Source of the DNA: Pedobacter hiemivivus
GTDB lineage: Bacteria; Bacteroidota; Bacteroidia; Sphingobacteriales; Sphingobacteriaceae
Assembly: GCF_004331685.1 (NCBI RefSeq)
Contig: NZ_SJSM01000003.1
Coordinates: 1-64,000 of the forward strand
Direction: 5' to 3'
Length of the DNA stretch: 64,000 bases
Shown: piece after piece, positions 43,518-53,566 of the stretch
Layout of the letters: each line of letters begins with the position of its first letter
Position numbering within the stretch: position 1 is the stretch's first letter
Translations under genes and position numbers: made by a program
The notes under the pieces: generated by a model
Told to the model about the DNA's origin: nothing
Seen by the model: only the letters and a program-made list of their open reading frames with translations
The model's database searches: none

Positions 43518-45224
43518 ATGAATGTCAAGCATTTTTTTATAGTTAGTTTACTCCTGTTAACAACCCTATTTAGTGCACAGGCACAAAAGAAATCCTACTT
43601 ACAAACACTAGCTGAACCTAATAAATGGGTAGACTCTGTTTTTAAACGGTTAAGTAAACGTCAAAAAATTGCGCAAATATTCTTTGTAAGGGCACATACC
43701 AATTTTGGTAAGGCTTATGAGGATTCAATAGGGAAGGTGATCAAGAAGGAGCGCATTGGTGGCTTAGTATTCTTTCAGGGCGGTCCCGCTAGACAAGCTA
43801 TTTTAACCAATCAATACCAGTCCTTGGCCAGAGTTCCATTATTAATTACCTCTGATGGCGAATGGGGATTAGGAATGCGTTTGGATAGCACCATCTCTTA
43901 TCCATATCAAATGGCACTGGGTGCGGTTCAAAATAAGGATCTCCTTTATAAAATGGGGGTTGAAGTAGCGAAGGATTATCAACGTATTGGAATGCACATG
44001 AATCTTGCGCCTGATGTGGATGTGAACAATAATCCTAAAAACCCGGTGATCAACTTCCGTTCCTTTGGGGAGAACAAATATAATGTAGCCACTAAGGCGG
44101 CAGCTTATATGAAAGGGATGCAGGATGGGGGATTGCTAGTTAGTATCAAACATTTTCCTGGTCATGGTGATACAGATGTGGATTCGCATTACGATTTGCC
44201 GCAATTAACATTTACAAAGACGCGTTTAGACAGTTTGGAGCTTTATCCTTTTAAAGAGTTAATTAAGGACGGAGCTGCTGGTGTAATGATTGCACATATG
44301 AATATTCCGGCATTGGACAATACACCTAATATGCCATCTACTTTGTCAAAACCGATAGTTACCGGACTTTTAAAGGATGAACTAGGTTTTAAAGGCATTG
44401 TTATTTCTGATGCAATGGGTATGAATGGGGTGGTTAAGAATTTTAAAAACGGCGAAGCTGATGTGATGGGTATTATTGCTGGTAATGACATTATAGAGTT
44501 GTCTGAGAACAGTGCAAGAGCTATAAAATTGGTGCGTAAAGCGATTAGAGCAGACAGGATTAGCATGGCACAGATTGATGAAAGCGTTAAAAAGATCCTT
44601 GCAGCTAAATATTGGGCAGGTTTAAACGTTAAGAAGAGCATTGATGAGCAGAATGTAGTGGCCGAAGTAAATCGTCTGGAAAGTTTGGCATTGCTGCAGC
44701 AACTGGCAGAAGCGTCTATGACTATGCTAAGAGGAAAAAATAACATTCAACAACTTAAAGCAGAGCAGCGTACCGTAATTATCAGCATCGGCACTCCCGA
44801 GGTTACAACTTTTCAACGCGAACTTGGTGCTTACTATAAAAACGCTATTTTCTATACTTTGGATAAAAATGCGAATGCCAATGCAATTGCAAAGGTGTTA
44901 AGAGACCTTAAGGCATTTGATCAAATTATTATTGGTATTCATGATACCCGTACACGTCCGGGCAACGGAATGGTATTGAGTGCTGATCTAAATATGTTTG
45001 TAAAAGATATGGCGCTAAGTAATGCGGTTTTCGCTTTATTTGCCAATCCATATAACTTAGCCGCATTACCAGGGCTAGAGCAAAGTAAAGGCTTGATTAT
45101 TGCTTATCAGAAAGAGGACTTTATGCAAAAGGCAGCGGCTGGGGTGATCAAAAATCAAATAATCGCTACAGGAAAGCTACCAGTTACTGTAAATAGCTTC
45201 TTTAACTATGGAGACGGACTTTAA
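43518..45224 (+). CDS. Secreted GH3 beta-N-acetylhexosaminidase (NagZ-like)
   Basis: 568 residues with a signal peptide (FFIVSLLLLTTLFSAQAQ). The GH3 N-terminal barrel carries the NagZ motif KHFPGHGDTDVDSH (211-224), whose Asp/His pair is the acid/base, and the nucleophile region VISDAMGMNGV. Residues from about 390 on form a Rossmann-like GH3 C-terminal domain. It should cleave GlcNAc from muropeptides, here outside the cytoplasm, unlike the cytoplasmic E. coli NagZ. Many Bacteroidota homologues are about 1,000 residues with a C-terminal beta-lactamase-type serine-hydrolase domain; this one ends before that domain. Confidence 0.88.
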   Translation: MNVKHFFIVSLLLLTTLFSAQAQKKSYLQTLAEPNKWVDSVFKRLSKRQKIAQIFFVRAHTNFGKAYEDSIGKVIKKERIGGLVFFQGGPARQAILTNQYQSLARVPLLITSDGEWGLGMRLDSTISYPYQMALGAVQNKDLLYKMGVEVAKDYQRIGMHMNLAPDVDVNNNPKNPVINFRSFGENKYNVATKAAAYMKGMQDGGLLVSIKHFPGHGDTDVDSHYDLPQLTFTKTRLDSLELYPFKELIKDGAAGVMIAHMNIPALDNTPNMPSTLSKPIVTGLLKDELGFKGIVISDAMGMNGVVKNFKNGEADVMGIIAGNDIIELSENSARAIKLVRKAIRADRISMAQIDESVKKILAAKYWAGLNVKKSIDEQNVVAEVNRLESLALLQQLAEASMTMLRGKNNIQQLKAEQRTVIISIGTPEVTTFQRELGAYYKNAIFYTLDKNANANAIAKVLRDLKAFDQIIIGIHDTRTRPGNGMVLSADLNMFVKDMALSNAVFALFANPYNLAALPGLEQSKGLIIAYQKEDFMQKAAAGVIKNQIIATGKLPVTVNSFFNYGDGL

Positions 45225-45233
45225 AATACTATT

Positions 45234-45890
45234 GTGCAATTTTTAGACATACATACACATCAGGAAGGGAGGGAAGACGGAGTTAGGCGTATACTTAGTC
45301 TTTCTTTAACCAGAGGTATGCGCGTCGTATTGCCAGAAGACCAGGAACTTTCATTAGGATTACATCCTTGGTTTGCGACAATGGAGCATCTGGATGAAGA
45401 TTATTTAAAACTTGCTGAGACGGCAAAAGAAACCCGGGTTAAACTGATTGGTGAGTGTGGTTTAGACAGATTGAAAGGGGAAAGCCTGGAAAATCAGCTG
45501 ATTATTTTGAGGAAACAGCTCAGGTTGGCCAATGAGATTCATAAGCCTGTTATTCTTCATTGTGTAAGGTGTTTTGACGAATTGATGTCTTTACAAAAGG
45601 AAATGAAAGTCAGTGTGCCTCTTATTGTCCATGGGTTTAACAAGGATGAAGAATTGGGGCAGAAATTGTTGGACAAAGGGTTTTACCTTTCTTTTGGTAA
45701 GGCGATACTACATGCCGATTCGGGAGCTGCGGACTTGGTTAAACACACAGATATGTTCTTTTTGGAAACAGATGCTGCTGACTGTAGCATACAGGAAATT
45801 TATCAAGCTGCTGCAAATTTGAAAAATACTACTCTAGAGGAGATGAAAGCGCTTATTTTTGCCAACTGGAAAAAAATAATGCTTATTTAA
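45234..45890 (+). CDS. TatD-family metal-dependent hydrolase
   Basis: 218 residues with a GTG start that places LDIHTHQEG (metal-binding HTH) at residues 4-12. Other ligands are seen in IGECGLDR, VILHCVR, IVHGFN and FLETDAAD. It is shorter than the 260-residue TatD average. TatD proteins are 3'-5' exonucleases or related hydrolases in DNA repair and RNA quality control; the precise role is not clear. It starts 9 bp after the GH3 stop and ends 1 bp before tcdA. Confidence 0.85.
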   Translation: MQFLDIHTHQEGREDGVRRILSLSLTRGMRVVLPEDQELSLGLHPWFATMEHLDEDYLKLAETAKETRVKLIGECGLDRLKGESLENQLIILRKQLRLANEIHKPVILHCVRCFDELMSLQKEMKVSVPLIVHGFNKDEELGQKLLDKGFYLSFGKAILHADSGAADLVKHTDMFFLETDAADCSIQEIYQAAANLKNTTLEEMKALIFANWKKIMLI

Positions 45891-45891
45891 T

Positions 45892-46665
45892 ATGTCTGAT
45901 TTAAACTGGTTGTCACGCTCTGCTCTACTGATTGGAAATGAGGGAATAGATCTTTTGCAACAAAAACATGTACTGGTGGTAGGATTAGGAGGTGTGGGTT
46001 CTTTTGCTGCAGAGTTTATATGTCGATCTGGTGTTGGGGAGATGACAATTGTAGACGGGGATGTTGTTGATCCGAGTAATAGAAATCGGCAGCTGCCAGC
46101 TTTGGCTACCAACCATGGTCAGCATAAAGCCGATATTATGAAAGAGCGCTTATTGGCCATTAATCCGGATCTTAAATTACATGTTATACAGGACTTTTTA
46201 ACTCCTGAAAGATGTAGTGCGCTAATGGAGCATCATTTTGATTATGTGATGGATTGTATAGATAGCCTTAGCCCTAAAATTGTCCTATTGTCTAAAGCAT
46301 TAGAGAAGAACGTACCCATCGTGAGTTCGATGGGGGCTGGGGGCAAAATGGATCCTACTTTGCTCAGGGTAACCTGGCTCCCGGATACCTATCAATGCGT
46401 TTTTGCATCAGATATACGAAAAAGATTAAAGCTACTTGGAAACTATAGTCAAATCAAAGCAGTCTTTTCTACGGAAGCGGTGATAAAAGATTCTTTGGTG
46501 ATGACCGATGGTAGTAATTTTAAGAAATCTGCCTATGGGACTATGTCGTACATTCCGGCGGCCTTTGGCGGGGTCTGCGCTTCCGTGGTGATCAGGGACC
46601 TGTTAGGACAAGCCATCACTATGGCCGAAAGACCACCAAGGATTGCAGTAAAAAAGAAACGCTGA
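45892..46665 (+). CDS. tcdA: tRNA threonylcarbamoyladenosine dehydratase
   Basis: 257 residues, E1/ThiF fold. Nucleotide-binding VVGLGGVGSFAAE (about 29-41), IVDGDVVDPSNRNRQ and MDCIDSLSPK are E1-like motifs. TcdA uses ATP to cyclise t6A to ct6A at position 37 of ANN-decoding tRNAs. It lacks the catalytic-Cys domain of ubiquitin-type E1 proteins. It is co-directional with the TatD gene, one base upstream. Confidence 0.9.
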   Translation: MSDLNWLSRSALLIGNEGIDLLQQKHVLVVGLGGVGSFAAEFICRSGVGEMTIVDGDVVDPSNRNRQLPALATNHGQHKADIMKERLLAINPDLKLHVIQDFLTPERCSALMEHHFDYVMDCIDSLSPKIVLLSKALEKNVPIVSSMGAGGKMDPTLLRVTWLPDTYQCVFASDIRKRLKLLGNYSQIKAVFSTEAVIKDSLVMTDGSNFKKSAYGTMSYIPAAFGGVCASVVIRDLLGQAITMAERPPRIAVKKKR

Positions 46666-46675
46666 TCTACAGCTT

Positions 46676-47185
46676 CTATTTATTATTTTCGGGTTTAAGG
46701 GCGGCAACTGTCCATCCCTTTAAAAATTCCATTACTTTTTTTACACTGTGCCCCTTTCCTTCTTCCAGATAGGCAGAGTTTTGGATGTGAATTACTTTAC
46801 CGTTTCCATCAAGAATTACAAATACAGGGAAACCAAAACGGCCGGGATAACCTAAGCTAGCCATTACAGCAGGGTTTTTATTCTCTGGGCTATAGTTTAC
46901 CAGTACAGTTTCGTAGTTACTGTTTAAATAATCTTTCAATTCAGGCGTAGCGTCAACCAGCTTATGAAAAGCAATACACCAGCTGCACCAATTGCCGCCA
47001 ACCTGGATAAATACGTGTTTACCTTCCTTTTTTGCTTTTGCTACGGCGGCATCAATGTCGGCCTTTGCATTGGCTTTAGGGTTGTAAATCGTTATAGGTT
47101 CTTTTTTAACAGGTGCTTTATCCTGTGCTAATGCTGTGCTGGATATGGCTATAAACGCCAGTAAAACTAAAGCTAGTTGTTTCAT
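46676..47185 (-). CDS. Secreted thioredoxin-fold protein
   Basis: 169 residues. Signal peptide (LALVLLAFIAISSTALAQ) followed by a thioredoxin fold with active site NWCSWC (CxxC) and the cis-Pro region FGFPVFVILD. The C-terminal SAYLEEGKGHSVKKVMEFLKGW matches the DUF255/thioredoxin-7 type of Bacteroidota proteins. It probably works in periplasmic disulfide exchange; the partner is unknown. Convergent with tcdA. Confidence 0.87.
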   Translation of the reverse strand: MKQLALVLLAFIAISSTALAQDKAPVKKEPITIYNPKANAKADIDAAVAKAKKEGKHVFIQVGGNWCSWCIAFHKLVDATPELKDYLNSNYETVLVNYSPENKNPAVMASLGYPGRFGFPVFVILDGNGKVIHIQNSAYLEEGKGHSVKKVMEFLKGWTVAALKPENNK

Positions 47186-47312
47186 CTTTTTAAATTTATA
47201 TACAATTTTAAGTATTTATCTTTCAAGTATGGTAATGTAATTATCATGAAGCATATGCCGCTAAACTATTATTTTGTCTGCCGATGTTATAAAATATTAA
47301 TAGCTTTACCTA

Positions 47313-50300
47313 ATGCCTCAACAGCCTTTAAAAATATTACAAGCATCTGCCGGATCCGGTAAAACATTCAGTTTAACAGCGCATTATTTAACCCTTTTGT
47401 TATCGGGTGAAACCAAGTATCGCGAAATTCTGGCTGTAACTTTTACAAATAAAGCTACAGAAGAGATGAAAAGTCGGATTATGGAGGTGTTGAAAGGTTT
47501 TGCTGAGGGAGATCCGTCAAAAAAGATCAACGACTACAGAGAGATCGTCTTAAAAGGACATCCCGATATGGATGCGGCAAGTTTAAAACAGAAATCTGAT
47601 AAAATATACCGCAAGATTTTACATGACTACGGCCGGTTCTCAGTGAGTACCATAGATGGTTTTGTGCAGAAAGTGATTCGGGGTTTTGCCTTTGAGCTAG
47701 GTTTGGATGCAGGTTATGGCCTGGAGATGAATTATGATAAGGTAAAGAATGAATTGGCCGAGCGATTGGATAAAGCTTTGGATAAAAATCCTGTTTTATT
47801 GCAGTGGATCATTGATCTGGCCTTAGATCGGATCAATAATAATTTGAGCTGGAATTATCGTAGGGAGCTAATTGATTTGGCTAATGAGATTTTCAAAGAA
47901 CGGTATCAACCCTTTGAAAATGCAATTAAGGAGCTGGGAGAATCGGCTGACTTGGATGCCCTTTTTAAGGATTACAATAAGGTTACCCGGCTCGGAATGG
48001 AGACCTTTGAAAGCACCATTAAGGAACTAGCGGAGCAAGCTCAACAGATTTTTGAGGTGGAAGGGATAGAGGTATCCAGCTTGAAAGGCAAGTCACGATC
48101 ACCATTAAACAACCTGCCGAAAATAGCTGCAGGGGATTTAAGTAAAATATCTAGCCTGCTAAAGATAGTCGATCAGCCTGAGGAGTGGTTTCAAAAGGGT
48201 GAAGAAAGTGGTGCTTATTCGGAGTTGAACCCTGTTTTGTCAAAACTGGTAAATATTTATCAGGATGGATTAGCGGGGTATTTACTGGCTCAGGCATTCA
48301 ATAAGAATTTATATTACCTACGCTTGATGCAGGAAATGGCTGTTTTGTTGAAAGATTATAGAGACGAAAGTCCAAATCTGTTAATCAGTGATGCACAGAC
48401 CCTATTAAAAGGGATAACCGATGATGCAGATGATAACCCATCTTTCATTTGGGAAAAGATGGGCAATCGATACCGTAATTTTCTATTTGATGAGTTTCAG
48501 GATACTTCGGCCAATCAGTGGGGTAGCTTTAAATCGTTGCTTAGCAACTCTATCGCCTCGCCTAGTGGCAAACTGATTGATCACCTAATTGTAGGCGATA
48601 CTAAGCAGTCAATTTATCGTTGGCGAAATGGCGATTGGAACATGCTTCACCAACAGGCAAAGCTGGATATTAAAGCAGAAAATGTACTGGAAGACAGTTT
48701 GGAAGAGAACTACCGGAGTACATTAAATATCATTGAGTTTAATAACTACTTATTTAAGGAACTGCCAGAATTGATGCAGGTCAATTTGAATGGGACCATT
48801 GCCGAACAGGATGTCGCCGAGGTTTTAAATTGGTGGCAAGAGCAAGGTTTTGATCATATTGTAACCGATGTTTATGCTGAAGCAAGACAGAAAACTACGC
48901 CATTTACACTGGATGGCGGAACGATTAACTTTAATGTTTTAAAGGAAGATGCGGAAGGCAATACATTAACTAAGACTACTTTTAGGGATTTGGCGTTAGC
49001 TAAAATGATGGCAGAGCTGGATATCCTTATTAAGGATAAAAATTATAAACTGAAGGATATTTGTGTGTTGGTTCGTTCTAACTCGGAAGCTGTGGCTGCG
49101 GTAGAAGCACTAATGGAACAGGGCATTGATGTGATTTCGGGAGAAGCTTTATTGCTGAATAACAATAGTGCAGTAAAACTAATCATCAACACTTTGCAGG
49201 TAATGGGTGGATTGTCGGAAAATACTGCACTGTATAAAGCAAACTGCATTAGTTTGTATGCCAATTTACAGGAAAAACCGGTTGAACCCCATCATTATTT
49301 CTCATTAAAGTTTAAAAATCTGACGCAGCTTGCGGATCTGTTGCCTGCCGATTTGTGTGCGGATTGGCAAACCTGGATGCAGCAGCCTTTGCCGGCGCTA
49401 TTAGAAAAAATTATAGCCGCTTATGGTTTGGGCGAAAGCAAGCATGTCGCCAACTTACCCTATCTGTTTGCTTTACGCGATTTAACGGGTCGTTTTGCTT
49501 TGCATGGAGAGAAAGGCATTGCCGCATTTTTAGCTTTTTGGGACGAAGAGGGGGCCAGGAAAACCTTGCCTTCGCCAGATAATGCTGATGCTGTACAGGT
49601 AATCACTATTCATAAATCTAAAGGTTTGGCATTTAGGGCTGTGATGCTGCCATTTTGCAATTGGGATATTAATGGTAAACCTAATGGCATTTTCTGGGTT
49701 CCGGCATCTGATACCCCTTATCATCATTTGCACAGTATTCCTTTAAAATACAATAAGGAGCTTGGTCGTTCCAGTGTAGCTAAGCCTTACTTTGAGGAAT
49801 TGCTTTATAACAATATGGATGCTTTAAATATGCTTTATGTGGCTACAACCCGCTCCAAAGAATATTTGTACATCAGTACCATGGGTAAAAAGACCGATAC
49901 AATTACCAATATAGGTGATTTGCTAAGTAAGGTTTTTTCCGATCAGCTATCGGAGGAAGGTAATTATGTGATAGATGGGGCGGTGCTCGATCGACCTGAA
50001 AAAGACACGGCTATACAACAGATAGAAATGGATTATTACCCAGTTTCTGATCGATTGAGTCAAGTGTTTGATGCCAATTTAAAGCGAAGAGAAATAGATT
50101 TGTTAACGGGTGAAAGTGCTGGTAGGACAGGAACGATCCTTCATGAGGTATTGGCTGGAGCGAGCGATGTAGCAGCGGTGGATTCTGTTTTGCAGACCTT
50201 GTTATTGGAAGGTATTTTTAAGGAAGAAGAATTGCCGTTTTTAAAGGCTCAGGCTGTTGCCGTTTTACAGCATGAAGGTTTACAAGAGATATTGGGCAAG

Positions 50301-50540
50301 AGTGAGCAGAGCTTAAACGAGCGCAGTATTATAGATACGAAAGGCAAAAGTTACCGACCTGATAAGGTGTTGGTGAATGGCAATGAGGTCACAATAGTTG
50401 ATTATAAATTTACACAGCAAGAAAGCGACAAACATATTGAACAGGTTAGCCATTATAAAGCCTTATTGATGGCTATGGGCTATACGAACGTAAAAACCTA
50501 TTTGTTTTATGCGCTAAGTGGACAATTAAAACTGGTTTAA
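47313..50540 (+). CDS. AddA/RecB-like helicase-nuclease
   Basis: 1075 residues. Walker A ASAGSGKTFSLTAHY (11-25) and ATP-dependent helicase motifs such as FTNKATEEMKSRI, LFDEFQDTSANQWG (Walker B), GDTKQSIYRWRNGDW and IHKSKGLAF make it a UvrD-family helicase. The C-terminal nuclease domain contains GRTGTILHEVL and RPDKVLVNGNEVTIVDYK, a complete PD-(D/E)XK centre. It works with the next gene product in double-strand-break end processing. 1 bp separates the two genes. It is the AddA-like half of the complex; the name is by homology and context. Confidence 0.9.
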   Translation: MPQQPLKILQASAGSGKTFSLTAHYLTLLLSGETKYREILAVTFTNKATEEMKSRIMEVLKGFAEGDPSKKINDYREIVLKGHPDMDAASLKQKSDKIYRKILHDYGRFSVSTIDGFVQKVIRGFAFELGLDAGYGLEMNYDKVKNELAERLDKALDKNPVLLQWIIDLALDRINNNLSWNYRRELIDLANEIFKERYQPFENAIKELGESADLDALFKDYNKVTRLGMETFESTIKELAEQAQQIFEVEGIEVSSLKGKSRSPLNNLPKIAAGDLSKISSLLKIVDQPEEWFQKGEESGAYSELNPVLSKLVNIYQDGLAGYLLAQAFNKNLYYLRLMQEMAVLLKDYRDESPNLLISDAQTLLKGITDDADDNPSFIWEKMGNRYRNFLFDEFQDTSANQWGSFKSLLSNSIASPSGKLIDHLIVGDTKQSIYRWRNGDWNMLHQQAKLDIKAENVLEDSLEENYRSTLNIIEFNNYLFKELPELMQVNLNGTIAEQDVAEVLNWWQEQGFDHIVTDVYAEARQKTTPFTLDGGTINFNVLKEDAEGNTLTKTTFRDLALAKMMAELDILIKDKNYKLKDICVLVRSNSEAVAAVEALMEQGIDVISGEALLLNNNSAVKLIINTLQVMGGLSENTALYKANCISLYANLQEKPVEPHHYFSLKFKNLTQLADLLPADLCADWQTWMQQPLPALLEKIIAAYGLGESKHVANLPYLFALRDLTGRFALHGEKGIAAFLAFWDEEGARKTLPSPDNADAVQVITIHKSKGLAFRAVMLPFCNWDINGKPNGIFWVPASDTPYHHLHSIPLKYNKELGRSSVAKPYFEELLYNNMDALNMLYVATTRSKEYLYISTMGKKTDTITNIGDLLSKVFSDQLSEEGNYVIDGAVLDRPEKDTAIQQIEMDYYPVSDRLSQVFDANLKRREIDLLTGESAGRTGTILHEVLAGASDVAAVDSVLQTLLLEGIFKEEELPFLKAQAVAVLQHEGLQEILGKSEQSLNERSIIDTKGKSYRPDKVLVNGNEVTIVDYKFTQQESDKHIEQVSHYKALLMAMGYTNVKTYLFYALSGQLKLV

Positions 50541-50541
50541 G

Positions 50542-53457
50542 ATGAGTAAGGAATTGAATATAAAACCATTTTTAAGAGAAGTGGCCGAGGATTTGGTAAC
50601 GCAGCTGGGCGACAACCTGCAACACGCTGCCATTATTTTTAACAACAAGCGTCCGGTGGCCTACTTACAGGATCATTTGGCAAAAATCATCAATAAGCCT
50701 TTTTGGAGTCCTTCTTTCTTTACTATTCAGGAGTTTTTTGCTTTGTCTTCCGAATTAAAGGTGGCAGATGCCTTTACGCAGTTTTTTACTTTATATCAGA
50801 AATACAATGAGCTGGTATTGCAAAATGGCGAAGCCAAGATAGATCCAGCTAAGTTTTATCCCATTGCCCGGATTATTTTGAGTGATTTTGCTCAAATCGA
50901 CAATGACCTGGTGAATGCCGGGAAGTTATTTGAACAACTGGAAGATTTTGCAGAAGTAGATTATCAATTTGATTATTTAAGTGAGGAGCAACAGGAATTT
51001 TTAAAGGGCTTCTGGAGTTCTTATTCCGAAGGAAAGCATAAAAAACAGCAAGAACAGTTTATTAAGATGTGGGGGCGAATGCCTGACTTGTACCATGGTT
51101 ATCATGAAGCCTTGAAAGAGAAGGGCCTAACCACTATGGGGCATATTTACCGACAGTTGGCTGAAGGGAAAGCAGGGCTGCCAAACTTTACAGGCACTTA
51201 TCCAAAATTGGTATTTGTAGGTTTTAATGCCTTAAGTAGGGCCGAGGCTGTGGTTTTTAAGCGTTGGCAGGATCAGGCAAAAACCTTGTTCTACTTTGAT
51301 ACGGATACGTATTATATGAAGGATACGTTGCAGGAGGCAGGGCTGTTTTTAAGAAAGAACTTTGAGGTAAATGGTTTGCTGAATGCTTTAGGAGCAAGTA
51401 AAAGCCTGATCAAAGCGAATCCTAAAACTGTAAATGTTTATAAAACCCAAGGGCAGGTTGCACAGGCAAAAATACTGAGTACTGCGCTTCAGGCCGATTA
51501 TCCGCTATTAAAAGCGGAAGACAATGCCGGTAAGATTGCGCTTATCCTTGCAGATGAAAGTCTGCTTTTACCTGTATTGCAAACTATACCCACGCATTAT
51601 CATGATGGTGCTGAAAAGCATCCTATAAATATAAATGTGACGATGGGGTACCCATTGGTGGCTTCGTCCATTTTTGGTCTGGCGGATTTGTGGCTAAGTG
51701 TACAAGCGCAATTGATCCAGGGAGAAAAAGATACAGTGTATCACAGGGAGGTTGAAGCCTTCTTGTCTCATCCGCTTACGGGAATTACTGAATTGACACG
51801 TAGCAAGATTCAGCAAAAATTGCTGGCAGAACAATTGGCTGAAGTGCCTTTGTCGAGGTTAAAAGCCCAAAAGGGATTGCTGGCAATGTTTTTTACCAAA
51901 GTTGAAAATAGTGCCGAAGCAACGAATACGTTGCAGGCCATTTTTAAGCATATCCTTGAACAGCAGTTGGCCCATAAAACCCTGCGCCAAACGGAGGCCG
52001 ATTTGTTTGTGGCGACCATTAAAGAGCTTAACCGACTGCACGATGCTTTAAATACTTATTTGCCCGGCTTAAATAGTCCAAAGGAGCTATCATTTATTTT
52101 GTCGCTTATCCAAAAAGCAGTGCAGGGGATCGCTGTTCCTTTAACGGGAGAACCACTTCAAGGTATTCAGGTGATGGGATTGTTGGAAAGTCGAAGCCTT
52201 GATTTTGATCAGGTCTATATTTTAGGGGTTAATGAGGGGTTGCTGCCTCAGACTAGTGTCTCGCCAAGTTTTATTCCGGATAGCATCCGCAGAGCCTATG
52301 GTTTACCTGTTCTTGAAAATCAGGATGCCATTTCAGCTTATATGTTTTATCGTTTGCTGCAGCGCTCCAGTAAGGTGAGCTTGGTTTATAATGCGCAGGC
52401 AGATGATACCAATACCGGGGAGCCAACACGTTTTTTGAGGCAACTCGAATACGAAAGTGGTTATACTTTTAACTATTTGGAGCATAAGCAAAGTATCTCT
52501 ACAGAACAAAAAAGGCCAGTTATCATCCATAAAGATGAAAAGGTGATGGCTGTACTCAATAAATACCTAACGGGTGAAACACAATTGTCGGCATCGGCCT
52601 TAACGTCTTATGTGAATTGTCCGCTGCAGTTCTTTTATAAATACGTGGCCAGGATAGAGGAGCCAAAAGAGATTTCGGAAAATCTGGAAGCCAATTATAT
52701 TGGTTCGATGTTGCACTTCGTGTTGGAGACTTTTTACGGTGATTTGATGGCCGAGGATAAGGTCATAACCAAGCAGCGGATAGCGGAATATCGTAAAAAA
52801 ATCCCACAGTTGGCTGTAAAAGCCTTTGCGCAGGTGATGTTTGAAAATGAAAACCATCAGGTAAGTCATAATGGAATGCAGAAGGTTGTGCTGGCTATTG
52901 TTGAGGAATATGCCAACCTGATTTTAGATTATGACGAGAATGAAGCTCCTTTTGAGGTTTTGGCCTTAGAGAAAAAGGATAAGGTCGATTTTAAATTTAA
53001 GGTTAATGGGGTAGAGCAGACGATCATTTTGCATGGAATCATCGATCGTATAGATCGTAAAAATGGGATTACGCGTATTGTAGACTATAAAACGGGTAGC
53101 GATATTTTGCGGTATAGTAATTTAGCTGATGTTTTTGATACCAACAGTAACAAACAAAACAAGGCCCTAATCCAGACGCTATTTTATACTTATGTATTTG
53201 AACGGGCAAATGCGCTTGAACAGGTTGAGCCTAACTTGTATAGTATCCGCAACATGCGCAAGGAAGGTACATTTTTTATAGAAGGCAAAGAGAAGCTAAA
53301 GCTAAATGGAGTAAAGCTGGAAAGCATAAAAGAGGAGTTTATTGGTTTCTTAGAAGGTAAACTTGCCGAGTTGTTTGATGAAAGTCAGCCCTTTGTGCCA
53401 ACAGAGAATGAAGCCGGTTTTGCATTTTCTCCATATTTAACTCTGTGTGGAATGTAA
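50542..53457 (+). CDS. AddB-like PD-(D/E)XK nuclease subunit
   Basis: 971 residues. The N-terminal region looks helicase-derived but has no Walker A motif. The C-terminal nuclease centre is complete: HGIIDRIDRKNGITRIVDYK. The whole protein has only two cysteines (in VNCPLQF and near the C-terminus), so the four-Cys iron-sulfur cluster of Gram-positive AddB cannot form. It starts 1 bp after the AddA-like gene and should form the second nuclease of the end-resection complex. Naming by family resemblance and operon. Confidence 0.87.
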   Translation: MSKELNIKPFLREVAEDLVTQLGDNLQHAAIIFNNKRPVAYLQDHLAKIINKPFWSPSFFTIQEFFALSSELKVADAFTQFFTLYQKYNELVLQNGEAKIDPAKFYPIARIILSDFAQIDNDLVNAGKLFEQLEDFAEVDYQFDYLSEEQQEFLKGFWSSYSEGKHKKQQEQFIKMWGRMPDLYHGYHEALKEKGLTTMGHIYRQLAEGKAGLPNFTGTYPKLVFVGFNALSRAEAVVFKRWQDQAKTLFYFDTDTYYMKDTLQEAGLFLRKNFEVNGLLNALGASKSLIKANPKTVNVYKTQGQVAQAKILSTALQADYPLLKAEDNAGKIALILADESLLLPVLQTIPTHYHDGAEKHPININVTMGYPLVASSIFGLADLWLSVQAQLIQGEKDTVYHREVEAFLSHPLTGITELTRSKIQQKLLAEQLAEVPLSRLKAQKGLLAMFFTKVENSAEATNTLQAIFKHILEQQLAHKTLRQTEADLFVATIKELNRLHDALNTYLPGLNSPKELSFILSLIQKAVQGIAVPLTGEPLQGIQVMGLLESRSLDFDQVYILGVNEGLLPQTSVSPSFIPDSIRRAYGLPVLENQDAISAYMFYRLLQRSSKVSLVYNAQADDTNTGEPTRFLRQLEYESGYTFNYLEHKQSISTEQKRPVIIHKDEKVMAVLNKYLTGETQLSASALTSYVNCPLQFFYKYVARIEEPKEISENLEANYIGSMLHFVLETFYGDLMAEDKVITKQRIAEYRKKIPQLAVKAFAQVMFENENHQVSHNGMQKVVLAIVEEYANLILDYDENEAPFEVLALEKKDKVDFKFKVNGVEQTIILHGIIDRIDRKNGITRIVDYKTGSDILRYSNLADVFDTNSNKQNKALIQTLFYTYVFERANALEQVEPNLYSIRNMRKEGTFFIEGKEKLKLNGVKLESIKEEFIGFLEGKLAELFDESQPFVPTENEAGFAFSPYLTLCGM

Positions 53458-53534
53458 AATGCCAAATTATTTTAGCCGATTTGAGGCTTCTAAAGGGTAA
53501 TTAAAACACTACTTTATAATTGCATTACAATACT

Positions 53535-53542
53535 TATATTTG
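53535..53542 (+). promoter_or_regulatory. Promoter -7 element for pdhB
   Basis: TATATTTG matches TAnnTTTG exactly, 24 bp before the pdhB start codon. Confidence 0.5.
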
Positions 53543-53566
53543 TGCCAGTTAATATTTGAATATACA

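Noticed and set aside
43518..45224. Frameshifted GH3/beta-lactamase fusion.
   Set aside because: After the stop at 45224 the next gene starts within 10 bp and encodes a TatD hydrolase. No serine-hydrolase remnant is seen, so the short form is taken as genuine.
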